Below are positions 47,534 to 58,227 of a stretch of 64,000 nucleotides of DNA, in pieces. Each line of letters begins with the position of its first letter. Position 1 is the stretch's first letter. Below the pieces are notes generated by a model. It was not told the DNA's origin, searched no databases, and saw only the letters and a list, made by a program, of their open reading frames with translations. The DNA lies in assembly GCA_022266195.1 (NCBI GenBank), contig WHVY01000005.1:6944001-7008000 (forward strand), given 5' to 3'. Made by a program: the position numbers and the translations under genes. This DNA is from Tetranychus cinnabarinus (lineage: Eukaryota; Arthropoda; Arachnida; Trombidiformes; Tetranychidae).

Positions 47534-49213
47534 CAATCAACGAACTATCAACAAGATGATTGTAGTTTCAATAGACAACAAATTACATCAATTCGGTCAA
47601 GGAGAACCGATAAGAAAGCTTACTATAGTTTGCCCGAAGAAGCTAAAGTTAAAGTAAAAGCTGGTTGTAAAGCTGATGATGGTGAGGTGACAAAGAAGAA
47701 AAGGAACCCGTGGATGAGGTTAGTTGTTACACGGTGAATGGAATCAGGTCTGGTTTCTGGTCGATTCGAGAATAAAGGTAAGCTGATAAATCTGGTTTGA
47801 CAAGAGATAACAACCAAGTATCTAATCTCTCATCTTTCATGTAAAATAGATGGCTGTTGAACTTTCTGGAAAGCTGGCCCAATTCATGGAGCCTTTGAAT
47901 TTAAACATGCGACAAATATGGCGATCACAATCATCCGAGAATAATAATTTTCTATGGAATACTCCAAGCTGTGGTTATTTCTTCAACTCATGCCGTTGTC
48001 TGTGAAGTTACGGGATCATTGAGTATCTCATTATTAGCCTCATTACATTTGGTTAGTCCTATGGTCCATGATAATGTAAGGATAGAGGCTAAATCTGCCT
48101 GCGATTCAGATTTTCTAAAATTCTCGCAACTTTTACTACATTTGCATGCATATCCAGATATCGGTTATTAACATTATCGCAATCTATTAATTCTGCTCTT
48201 TTTTGCTATCGAATATTTCAGGGATCAATGAAGATGAGATCATAATATGACCAGCCATTTACTTTAAATTAATGGTTTTGGTCTGCGTGGACCGGATCGT
48301 TCGTCTAGAGCATCAAGTAGCAAAAAGACCAGAGATTGGTTAAAAACAACATTACCAGTCCTTTTTAATGGCACAAAAATGAAGTTGGCGATACAAGTGA
48401 CTGGAGAGTTGATATTATCAGCACAAAACCAGATGAAAGATGAGCGATGGATACGAGATAATTTCAATCAATTCATATACATGTATTTGTTTACTATGTT
48501 CATGATTCTTATTCCAAGCATTCCTTGGTGAGAATTGAACAAATGGAAGTTACCTGTTCTCCTAAAACATAAGGCAAAAGCATTTAGAATATTGGAGGCA
48601 ATTTCTTTCAACGCTTGCCCAATCTTCAGGAATATGCTCCTGGTTTCATTGAAAAATCCATAAAGTCTAATGCAATAATGCTTTAAAGGTAACACTAGCC
48701 TTAAACCCAAAAAAAGTGAAGTAACTTCAAGGCCTTGACAATGGTTGATCAATTAATGGGCAAATAAGGTTTCAAATTTGAACTTATTAATAAATGACAT
48801 TAATATGGCAAGAAGAATGAATATTTATTAGCAAAGTCGCGTCATTTTCAGTGACTTTGTTTGAAATGATTATAAAATTATCTACTTGGAAACCCAATCA
48901 TTTGATGAGCAGCAATAAGGTTGTCTTTCCCAAATCTCTAAATTAATTGGAAGCTGTTGATTTAAAAGTAATGACCAAAGAGTAATATTACTCTTTAGAT
49001 ATGACTGTATGTATCAGTGGATAAATAGAAGACAAGAATTCAGTGTGTCTCCTTCGGAACATTAACCAAATGATCGTCAAGTTTCACCACCTGATTCCAG
49101 TCACAACAGAGAGAGGCTCATCAGCCAGTTAACCAGTCAATCAGGATATTCTTTGGCTGAAATAGATAAAAGAATAACAATTTTTATAAAAAATACGAAA
49201 AATAAGAGCAAAT
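47534..49213 (+). pseudogene. Decayed gene for a probable multi-spanning membrane protein
   Basis: A chain of unusually long open stretches on one strand. 47534-47739 is open in one frame (AYYSLPEEAKVKVKAGCKA, KKKRNPWMRLVVTR) and runs on after a TGA to a GTAAGC donor at about 47779. From about 47850 to 49213 a second frame holds open blocks of about 87, 90, 43 and 49 codons split by stops: IIIFYGILQAVVISSTHAVV; LPVLFNGTKMKLAIQVTGEL then MYLFTMFMILIPSIPW; WKLPVLLKHKAKAFRILEAI; SPPDSSHNRERLISQLTSQS. Several are hydrophobic helices. A chance frame in DNA this AT-rich would be cut about every 12-20 codons. A chemoreceptor-like origin is possible, since spider mites have very many, but I see no diagnostic motif. 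It may be a dead paralogue. Confidence 0.4.
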
Positions 49214-50699
49214 GAAAGAGTCAATGTAGTTCTTGATTACTTACGAGAATATCAGTAATCTGTATAATAACCAGAAAGCACAATTCGTTGCAGTATTGAA
49301 ATTAATTACAGTCATCATTTAAACATCATGAAGAGGGAAAAGAAAGTGTAAGTTGTTTTTACAATAAATGAGGAAAGAAAGGCTTGATTCTGGTTGTGAT
49401 TTTGGGCATTCAATTTCAAAGTAGACAGTTATTCACTAATAGCTGTTAGATTGGCTTATGGCGTGTTTCTTCAAGTTGATTGTTAGACAAATTTCCTTAC
49501 AGTTTGCATACAGTTGAAAGCAGATATAATCAGAAAATTAATTAACAACAATTGATTGGTTTTTAGTCCAATTCCACTCAACTCGAAATGTTGCTTTAAT
49601 CGATTAAATAATGCATTCAATCCAATTAGAGGTAATATCATTGATGTGATAAAAGTCAGGCTCATTAGACTTTTCACTCTTTTCAATATCCAAGTCTTGG
49701 TTTCAATAAGCAAACCCAAATTCAGTTATTCAATAATAACATCATCATGTTATTTTATTGCAAAAGTATTCAACTGAAAGGTGTGACAAAAAATCTCATT
49801 GGCAAAATTAATTTAGGCATTCATTGAGAAACGGTTGGCAAGTATTATGATTCATTAATAAAATAAAACTGAAAAGAAGAAAAAAATTTCTTGCACAAAA
49901 TGATCAACATTTTTTCGATGAACTGAAGCAATGCTGAGAGGTTTCGCGTAACAAGGAACTAATCAACTCAACTTAATTGACACTTCAATTGTTTATTATT
50001 TATCACTTGAATAGAGAAAAATTTTGAGGCAATTTTTCCGTTCGTTTTTTCATTTGATAGGAAAAATAAAACATAACCTCTTAGCCAAATTACTTTTTCT
50101 GGTCTCAATCATTTTACCTGCTTACATTGATTGCTGATTACAACAATGAGAAGCTGTAAAGGTCAAAATAATAAATTTTGATGAAATGGTCAGAAAAATT
50201 GTTCAAGTTATTGTTATAAAACAAATCGTTTATGATTCAAACAAATAATGAAATTTCACTTTATTCAAATTATTTGTCACTCTTTTGTTATTTTATTTAC
50301 AATTGGCAATTCATCAATTTTGAGAATAATTTCTAATTGTCTTCTTTTCTACTTGTCCACTGATTCCAAGTCACCTTCATCAATTTTCCAGGTTGAACGA
50401 GAGATCAACAGGCTTTTTACAGTTGATTTTTCCAGCTTTGAGCAGACAATCTCACCTGTCTATTGAAATTTCTAGGAAATGAAAGCGAAAGGCTTTTGCT
50501 TGTCTTATTCATTTTATTGATTGAATAAAATGAGAGTTGAATGACTACAACTTTGAGCCTGTTTACGATTTTCTTTGCTTAATAATCAAAATGATTGTGA
50601 TGTTACAAGGCTGACTAGTCAAGCTGTCCGGATTGATGTTTAATGAGTGAGGTGATCAATGAGATCGCAATAACGTTTAGGTTATTAAAGGTAAACTTA
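49214..50699. other. Stretch with isolated open frames, no supported gene
   Basis: Open frames at 49556-49777 (FNRLNNAFNPIRGN ... RLIRLFTLFN) and 50248-50466 (ATG start, FQVEREINRLFTVDF) on the plus strand have amphipathic, receptor-like composition and may be further debris of the upstream pseudogene. No intact gene model can be made. Confidence 0.3.
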
Positions 50700-52193
50700 T
50701 CAAAGCATCCAAACAAAGACACTTTCAATAAATTTGTTGCTACAAAATTCAGGAACTAAGTCGGGGAAGAACTCTTCATATCCAATGTGAGCATCGGTTC
50801 CAAAGAGTTTCAATAGACCTCGGTTAACTTGGTGAAGTTTATGATGAGTGATTGTGTCTATAAAGCGAATGTAAGAAGGTCGAAGGCAACTTGGTTCAAG
50901 TACGAGAGTGACAAAGATGATGTTGACCGAGGCTGCATAGAGCAATGGTACTAGAGTATCAAATGAAGGTGCATGAGGCATGGAACAGACTTGCTGTAAA
51001 GCCCATTCTAAGCACTTCCAGGCTATGTTGATGGCAATCATTGGGCTTGGATAGTGAATCATTGCAGGACCAGACAGTGCTCCAGCTACAGCCGAATGCC
51101 AAGGTTCATTGGTGCCAGTGATCCAGCGAAGAGAGCACCGAGAGGAACGATAGATACCAGTGAAAAGAGATGCGAAAAGGCAAAGCTCGAGTTTCTTACG
51201 ATTGGTTAAAGCTCTTAGGATAAGACTTGGATCACGACGAATGGAGGAAATTTTAAGACCAGCAACTAATGCTGCTTGACCAAACCAAAGGCCCAAAAAA
51301 CTAGTGCCAAAACCGTTGAGGCTGTAAAGCAGACAGGATGAGGAATGACCACAAGTTGAATGTTTTCCTGACATGATCCAATTCGACAGTTTTTTCATCA
51401 AAACTAGAGGCGAGAAACTACTCTGTTGACCAATCTGTTGGACCAATAGACTTTTATGTGTAAATTCATTCGAATCACCACTTAACGATTTAACTTGATT
51501 GTTATTATCAAAGTAATTGTTGTTAATTATTTCAGTATCTTTTGTCTTGCCTGACTCTATGGCAGCTGCTGGTTTGGATGATTTAAATTCGGTTCGGCCG
51601 AGTATTAATTTCAAAGCCATACCAATTGGATCTCTACGAAGTCCATAACGAGAAGCAATGTACAGAAGCAGTGAGATTGAGACTGTAAATAGAGCCACTT
51701 CACCTCTTGGTAAAGGTCGAACATAAGAGTGACGAAGAGCAACTCGATAGATACATTCAGAGGCAATGTTGGCACAATAAAAAGCTAATGCTTTACGTCG
51801 ACCAGGATGTTCAATAAAAACGGCCAAATAGCTTCCAAGGAAGGCTGGAATAGCGGCAAAAAGAGAAAAGTAAAATTTCCCCGAAACTTTTCGCAAAACA
51901 CAGACAAGGGTAAACATGGCGAGACAATTGAAGCCCAGAAAAGACGAAGATCTCGTAATGTTCGCCAATGTAGAGGTCAACATTTTGATATTGTATCGAC
52001 GCTGGAAGGCAAAGTTGGCAAAATATAAAGCTGAATACATTCCAATTGCCTTCTCTGTAACATCCAATGAAAGATCAACAGCTGAAGCTGAACATGAAGG
52101 CTCCCAGGCATGGCCAATCTCGTAGCAATTGTACGGCAATGACCATGGGGTCATCAACAATTTGTCAACCAATTTACTCCAAACAGAAGGCAT
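50700..52193 (-). CDS. TMEM135-like transmembrane protein
   Basis: Single exon, 497 residues. TMEM135 is a multi-pass protein, related to Tim17-like proteins, linked in animals to mitochondrial dynamics, peroxisomes and fat metabolism. Family features: CYEIGHAWEPSCSASAVDLS close to the N-terminus (usual C-Y-E-x-x-H-x-W-x-P-x-C), GMYSALYFANFAFQRR, then STLANITRSSSFLGFNC, and the LRKVSGKFYFSLFAAIPAFL stretch followed by RRKALAFYCANIASECIYR and LPRGEVALFTVSIS. A poorly conserved hydrophilic insert (about 205-290, asparagine- and serine-rich) separates it from the C-terminal half, which repeats the same layout (NGFGTSFLGLWFGQAALVAG, RRDPSLILRAL, YPSPMIAINIAWKCLEWAL). The ATG at 52193 precedes the conserved region by a normal distance. 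Vertebrate genes have many introns; this has none. Confidence 0.85.
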   Translation of the reverse strand: MPSVWSKLVDKLLMTPWSLPYNCYEIGHAWEPSCSASAVDLSLDVTEKAIGMYSALYFANFAFQRRYNIKMLTSTLANITRSSSFLGFNCLAMFTLVCVLRKVSGKFYFSLFAAIPAFLGSYLAVFIEHPGRRKALAFYCANIASECIYRVALRHSYVRPLPRGEVALFTVSISLLLYIASRYGLRRDPIGMALKLILGRTEFKSSKPAAAIESGKTKDTEIINNNYFDNNNQVKSLSGDSNEFTHKSLLVQQIGQQSSFSPLVLMKKLSNWIMSGKHSTCGHSSSCLLYSLNGFGTSFLGLWFGQAALVAGLKISSIRRDPSLILRALTNRKKLELCLFASLFTGIYRSSRCSLRWITGTNEPWHSAVAGALSGPAMIHYPSPMIAINIAWKCLEWALQQVCSMPHAPSFDTLVPLLYAASVNIIFVTLVLEPSCLRPSYIRFIDTITHHKLHQVNRGLLKLFGTDAHIGYEEFFPDLVPEFCSNKFIESVFVWML

Positions 52194-54748
52194 AATTGAA
52201 GTTTAAATTTACAAAAAAACGAGACTCTAAATGGTCAAAAACAGTAGAAAAAAGGATTTTCACTCGAGATTATTAGCCATAAACAGTCAACCCTGGAAGT
52301 AATATTGAAGTTGTCTTGACATTTGACGAAATCACTAGATAAAATGAGATGTAATAGGAAATGGTAACTTGATCAGTGAAGAATTGGAATGGGAAAATTA
52401 ATCGCGAAATGATGGATAAACTTCAACATGATAAAGTGTTGATTGGTTGACTGTAAACTAACCAACAGAATGAAATATTTTCAATAATTAAACAATTTCC
52501 AGTAATGAATAGTGTTGACTTGAAACGCACAATAAAAATTGATGAACCATTCAATCGACGGGAATCGGTTTAGAGTTGAAAGACTAAAAAGTAGATCACA
52601 AACAGAAAAAGATTAAGACTTCAAAATAGCCGACAATAGAGTTATTTCATGGTAATATTTTCTTCTTTTTGACGAAAATTCATTTTCATCCAGCTTCAGG
52701 CTAATCTTCAATCAAAGTAAAAACAGCAAACAGTGAAAAGCGAAAAGAAAAGAAAAGGTAAAAAGAAGTTCAGGTTTTGTTTTCAAGGTGGACCTAAAAA
52801 TGTTGTTTTATAATGTTGTAAGGTTCATGATTGAACTTGAAAGTGAGATTCTGATTAGCAAGATAAAAACATAAATGTATGTTCAGCCTTTGCTTTGCTC
52901 TTTCACCATTCTTGGTCTTATTACGATGAAGAGGATAAAAAAGGTCAGTCATTTAACGCTTTGAATCTTTCAGGACAATCTTGATTATAATTACAATAGC
53001 TTGACATTTACAATGTTTCAGTCGATTGTAAACTTCAAATGATCGTACATGGGATATTGAATTGTTCAGGGAAAGTGAAAAGCTCATCTTATTGAGCCAA
53101 TGTAATAACTGGATAACAATCATGTTCACATTTTACAAGTTTATCTTCACGATTTTTCTTAACGACTTTTTCCAATTATTTTTAATTCTCATTACTTCAT
53201 TAATTTGATATTATTCAATTCAATTTCAATTCATTTTTATAATTATATGACTCTGAAATCATAATCTTTGTTTTCCCCAAACCGTTTAACTGATTGACAG
53301 TTAAATATTTGAAAACAATTTGCTTTCAATTCTGGTTTCTCTGTTTGTTCACACATCGTCCATGGACATATCTTACCTCTTTTTCCCTTCAATTTGACTT
53401 CTCAATTTTATCAAAACAATGTGTCAGTCTGGAAATATAATGAATTGGATTTAAATTGCTTGAAATTGCAAGTTTAATATTTATTTTACTTTTCCTTTAG
53501 GTTTTCCGTTTTTGGTTAAAGTTTAGTGAAATTACTGAAATTTTACATTTTATATTACATAAGCAATTTGTGTTTTCATCCAAATTCAAATAGATTGTCA
53601 ATCTTACAATTGACTTCAATCTGAAAGTGAAACAATTTACTTTACAATTCGATTCATATTTTTATTTGCACTTTTTTCCTTGTATTACAATTGCAAGACG
53701 CCTCTTAATTTGACCTTTATTTGACCAGGTTTAATGAACGGGTTTCACTTTGCTCCTTCAGTTTGTAATGGTTAGAACCAGTTTTGAAAGGTATCTCGAT
53801 TTGTGTTTGTATCGACTGTCCAATTGTTGTTTGTATGAAAAATTGTTTGTTCGGCTTGCTGTTTGTTTTAAAAAGTTCAACTTGAAATGTAAAATGATGC
53901 TTAATGTTGTCATTTATTGAAACACTTTTACTTTGAACTGAACTTATCTAGACATTTATTTGTTTGTGAATTTATTATTATGAATCATTAATGTAATATA
54001 AATAGATGAGAAACAAGTTGATAATGTTTTCCATCTTCAAGGTTTTCAAGTTTCAAGACAAAATCTATGGAATAATCAATGGAAATGGAAAATTTTTATG
54101 GAAATTTTCTCTGACAACTGGTAACATCTTTTATGTGGTAAACAAATTGGATAGTTAAAGTTGACCATCAAATAAATACCAAACTGTTATTGGATTTTTA
54201 GATTTAATTTTATGAAAATCTAAATGGGCTTCCGACGAGTTGATTCTGTGATATTTTGATTCGCATTTCCCATCTGACTCGGAATTCGCTATTTTTTGAT
54301 TTATACCCCAATTACCATTAACAATTACTATTGCATTCAATTTTTCCTACCTTTGTTTTACTCATAAATTAAATACCCAATAATTTAATGAAAGAACAAT
54401 GTCAACACACTCACAGAAATTAAACGTTCGAATAATACAAAGAAGAGATTTAAGCTGATCTGGAGCTTCTTTAGTCGTGGGCAAATTGTTCGTCGATCAA
54501 ATCGGTCGTCAAATGCTTTTTCGTGTACATTATATGAACTAAGTGTTAGCGTGAATTTAAAATTCAGATCTAGTAAGATAATTTTCGTAGTTAAGTTTTT
54601 GAGCCTAATCACAATTTTTTGCAATGAGTCAAAAGTTGATTTCCACCTGATTGAGACTGATGAGTAGTTTAATTATTTATCAATCAATAATTTGCAGTTT
54701 ACAGTCAGGGTTAAGTTACTCAAATGGATCAGAGATTGCAAGAGATTG
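52194..54748. other. Long gene-free stretch
   Basis: About 2.5 kb of AT-rich DNA holding the promoter side of the TMEM135-like gene. Near 54170-54340 is one member of a diverged repeat pair (listed separately). Short open frames at 54385-54624 start without ATG and have no support. Confidence 0.4.
54165..54345 (-). repeat. Copy 1 of a diverged repeat with conserved coding-like segment
   Basis: On the minus strand this matches 56025-56245 over about 60 ungapped bases (shared CAAAAAATAG, TCACAGAATCAACT) and again at its 3' end (GATGGTCAACTTTAA). Read in the frame shared with copy 2 it gives NSEFRVRWEMRIKISQNQL against NRKVRVRCEIRTKISQNQL in copy 2. It looks like exons of a small duplicated gene family, possibly degraded here. 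Confidence 0.45.
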
Positions 54749-55798
54749 TTAAAAGTATAATTTTTTAGTGAAAAATAGTCGACTTAATGAAATTGTAATA
54801 GCTATCAACAGAAATCTGTTGATCCGTAATGATTTAGCTGAGCTTTTAAAGGCAACATTATTTTCAATGGAAACGACAACTCCATCTGAAACAATCATCA
54901 GTTGATAAATGTAGTTTGAAATCAACAGATTATCAGACAAAACACGAAACATCAACGATGTTGACCAAGAACATTGACCATTGACAATATATTTATCAAA
55001 AATTTGATCATCAATTGATATTGAGTTATTGGAAAACTCAATGGTCCCATTCACACTCGAAGATGCAAAATTGCAAATGAAATTAACTTGAAAACTGTCA
55101 TGTATATATGAAATCATTGTCACCTCAGAGGTCAATCCGATCAATTGGAGCAAATAGCTAATTGAAGTTGATGTTTGAAAAGTGAAAACATGATTTTCAT
55201 CTCCATAAATTTCATTGCAACACCCAAGAAACTGAACATGATAAAGGGGAAGTTCACTTGAATTGATAGCAACAATTGAACTGTGATTTCCATAAGATAA
55301 TTGAAATGAATTAAAAGCATCATTGATAAAGTCAACGGGCTGCCAATTGAAAGTAGGCCAAACAATGTCAGAAGGTGTTATTATCCAGTTGCAGTACAAA
55401 ATACCGTTGAAATAGAGCGATGATCCAGTATCATATTCAGTGTAAAAATGCTCAACTGTGGCAAATGTTGATCCTAAAGACGATTTATGGCAACAATATG
55501 AAGTTGGATGATAATTATCTTTGTAACTTTGATTTGTTTTGTTGACTGTCAGTTGAATTGTTTGATCGTCAGAGGGTTTAATATCATAACCTATTAGGGT
55601 GATATTGAGATAATCTGGGAAACCAGATTGTGATTGAATTGCAGTGAATTTCACTTTAACCAGGCTTGATGAACAATCATTCGTCCAATCATTTGATAAA
55701 CAATATGTTTTACTTAAACATTCATCATTACAAGTATTTTTAGATTCAACTAACTGTTGGTTAACACAAAGGAAGAACACAAAAAATGAAGTGAACAT
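54749..55798 (-). CDS. Cysteine-rich secreted or membrane-anchored protein, unrecognised
   Basis: Single exon, 349 residues. It opens with a clear signal peptide (FTSFFVFFLCVNQQLVES) and a cysteine pair soon after (NTCNDECLSKTYC). Paired cysteines recur (YCCHKSS, GCCNEIYG) along with others near 240 and 275, suggesting a disulfide-bonded ectodomain with beta-rich composition. Many NxS/T sequons (for example NIT, NKT, NQS, NHS, NSS, NGT, NNS) predict heavy N-glycosylation. The C-terminus is hydrophobic (INRFLLIAITISLSRLFF) with a few basic residues, consistent with a membrane anchor or GPI signal. I recognise no family. The ATG at 55798 is the first in frame and leads directly into the signal peptide. 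It stands between the two copies of a diverged repeat. Confidence 0.7.
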   Translation of the reverse strand: MFTSFFVFFLCVNQQLVESKNTCNDECLSKTYCLSNDWTNDCSSSLVKVKFTAIQSQSGFPDYLNITLIGYDIKPSDDQTIQLTVNKTNQSYKDNYHPTSYCCHKSSLGSTFATVEHFYTEYDTGSSLYFNGILYCNWIITPSDIVWPTFNWQPVDFINDAFNSFQLSYGNHSSIVAINSSELPLYHVQFLGCCNEIYGDENHVFTFQTSTSISYLLQLIGLTSEVTMISYIHDSFQVNFICNFASSSVNGTIEFSNNSISIDDQIFDKYIVNGQCSWSTSLMFRVLSDNLLISNYIYQLMIVSDGVVVSIENNVAFKSSAKSLRINRFLLIAITISLSRLFFTKKLYF

Positions 55799-56024
55799 GT
55801 TGAATAGTAGCTATGAATTGATTTTAAATCGGTTTTACTCGCAGATAAGTTACATTATTACAGTCTATCATTAGTTTCTTGTTATCAGTTTTTTCAGATA
55901 AATTGAGTAATTAATACTGATTGAGTTAAGCGGATCAACCATATCAGAACATGAAATTGTACAACTCAAACTTCGGTGGCTGGCTTACAATAAGGATCAG
56001 CATGTTAAAAACAAATCGGTTACT

Positions 56025-56275
56025 TAAAGTTGACCATCAAATGAAATGTCAATTTGATATTGAATTGTTGGCTTTAACTTTTTAAACGATTATCTTTACA
56101 CTTACGAGGAGTGATAATGTGGGCTGAAAGTTGATTCTGTGAGATTTTCGTTCGAATTTCACATCTGACGCGAACCTTTCTATTTTTTGAGTTGAAAGGT
56201 TGAGTTATACAAAACGCAATAGGGTGATCGTGAAAGCCGAATAAGAAGTGAAGTGCGTAAAAGAAAAGCAAAGCT
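56025..56275 (-). repeat. Copy 2 of the diverged repeat with conserved coding-like segment
   Basis: Partner of 54165-54345. Minus-strand frame from about 56271: hydrophobic start (LLFFYALHFLFGFHDHPIAF), then TQPFNSKN and the shared RVRCEIRTKISQNQL, ending at a GTAAGT donor near 56107. Further on, GATGGTCAACTTTAA near 56030-56045 repeats copy 1's last codons (FDGQL-stop). It may be a small secreted-protein gene of two exons, but no ATG is certain. Confidence 0.4.
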
Positions 56276-56580
56276 CATGTCGACTAGAAAAACTTGATTA
56301 AACATATTTCTTTCGTACAAAATCATAGCATTTTAAAATTTCATAAGCGTAAGGACCAGCCTCTGAAAAGAAGCCACTGCGGAAAAGAAGCTCGTTCATG
56401 TTCAAGAAATAATGGGAAACTTTTAATAATCACATGCAGCTACAATGTCATTAGCATCGTTTTATTATACACGCGGATAAGCTTGTTTAGTATCGATTTA
56501 CATAAAAAAATCATACACGCGAATATAATAGTGTGATATCAAAATAATTGATTAATCTGAAAATAAAAGTGGCTGATATT
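56276..56580. other. Gene-free stretch
   Basis: AT-rich DNA before the 196-bp MITE. No gene seen. Confidence 0.4.
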
Positions 56581-56780
56581 TACCGTGTTTCCGCACAAAG
56601 AAGGCCAGAGCTTATTCATCAAAATTCTCACTAATTAGCCCTTGGATTTTCTCATTAATTAGCCGCAATGCTATAACTCTATTGAAAAAAAAACTGGGCT
56701 TATTCAAATAGAGTAAAAAGGGGGAATAAGTGAAGTTTTCATTAATAAGCTCTGGCCTTCTTTGTGCGGAAACACGGTAA
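56581..56780. mobile_element. Short MITE, TA target site, near-perfect long inverted ends
   Basis: The element is 56583-56778 (196 bp). It starts CCGTGTTTCCGCACAAAGAA and ends with the exact reverse complement; the ends continue pairing through GGCCAGAGCTTATT. TA flanks both sides (56581-56582, 56779-56780). TA duplication suggests the Tc1/mariner superfamily. Internally it has ATTAGCC repeats and no ORF. Confidence 0.85.
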
Positions 56781-56978
56781 ATAGACAAATTAAAACAACA
56801 CAATTGGCTGCTTCAATAAACAAGAAGATTAGTATAAAAGGATTTTCGATTTGATAAACAGTATCAGTTTCAGTTGAAATTTCACTAAGAGATTCCCATA
56901 TTTTGTGCGATTCTAAGTGTCCATCTTAATCACAAGTTCATTCCCGTTTAGCTGGTTCTGGTGTGACCGAACCAAACA

Positions 56979-57073
56979 TAGCGACAAAAGAAACGGAAAG
57001 AACAAAAAGGGCGATTTAGAAGAGTGGCTCTTGTAAGCCGTTCTTTTTGTTCTTTTCGTTTCTTTTGTCGCTA
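56979..57073. repeat. Short palindromic element
   Basis: TAGCGACAAAAGAAACGGAA (left) and its near-exact reverse complement (right) pair over about 33 bases each around a 30-base loop. TA forms the outer edge on both sides, as in the neighbouring MITE, but the sequences differ. On RNA it would form a stable hairpin. Confidence 0.75.
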
Positions 57074-58227
57074 TCTTTAGTACTGTCAAAGCGGCACTAG
57101 CTGAAAATTTTACGTCAAGAAAATACATTGCAGTCAAGTCCCAAGAAAAACTGACAATAACAAAGGTATTGTATTTTTCTGTAATTCTATGGAAACACAA
57201 CTGATTTTGATTTTTCATTTCTTTTTTAGTTTTTATTTAGGAACGAAACGAACAGCGACTTGATGAAATATTATCTCAAAGAAATAATACACTTATCCTA
57301 ATTGGTCTAGGTCCTTGATTCAGTTTCTGATTCAGACATCGCTGCAATGGATTAATTGCCGATAGTTCACAGTTCTGATTCATTTTTGTTTTGAAAAATT
57401 AAAAATAAAACTCAATTATTCGCAATCATGTATATGTTATGTTGTTTCTAAACTTATGCTCTTCCCTAATTACATGAAAAACGATTTTCAAAGTAACTAA
57501 TTGTCAAATTGCATCGATTCACGAAAATCTAGCCGGGTTTGAGGTTTAATTTATCGCGTAATCAACAATCTAAAAAATATGTTCAATCAAATAATATGAA
57601 AAAACGAAGCAAAGATCTAGAAAAGTTGTTGCTCTACCCTTGCGCTAGGCATCTGGGAAACTTTTTCTAAAAAGGAAATCAGCTGCGAGGATTTTGCCGT
57701 AGCTTATGCAGAATTTGACTCATTAATCTAAATCATGGTTTTTTTCTTTTCGTCAAATGGTTTATCTACAAAATGCTCTCAAAGTTTCTGACTTCAAACA
57801 CCGATATCTTCGTAACCATAAGTGATATTAATACAATAAAATGGTTCGATTATTTATTTTAAAAAATTGTCTTTTTTGAACATTTCGATAATTGATTTCA
57901 GCCAGAGGCAATTTTCTATAGAGGGTCGAATTCCTCCTTGTACAAATCAAGCTCTTGGACCATGATTAAATGAATAATCTTAAATACATCTTGTATTACG
58001 AGCGATTATTGCACTTTGTATTTGCCGTTGCTAGTAGTAGTCATTGTATGAATAGTCATATTTATTGGTGAGATCTTCTCCTATAAATATCTTCAAACGA
58101 AATGTACGACTCGCTCAGTTCAGTGTGGCGGGCACTATATCCAATTCTCTTCATCAACAGTAATCGAGCGATGAAATTTAAATGAGAACAACTTACAATT
58201 CATTACCGTGGACTGTCGAGATAACTG
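57074..58227. other. Gene-free stretch
   Basis: AT-rich DNA downstream of the zinc-finger-like gene on the minus strand. The frame 56913-57218 overlaps the palindrome and is not believed. No gene seen. Confidence 0.4.

Noticed and set aside
56913..57218. 101-codon minus-strand ATG frame
   Set aside because: It runs through the palindrome and has biased composition; not credible as a gene.
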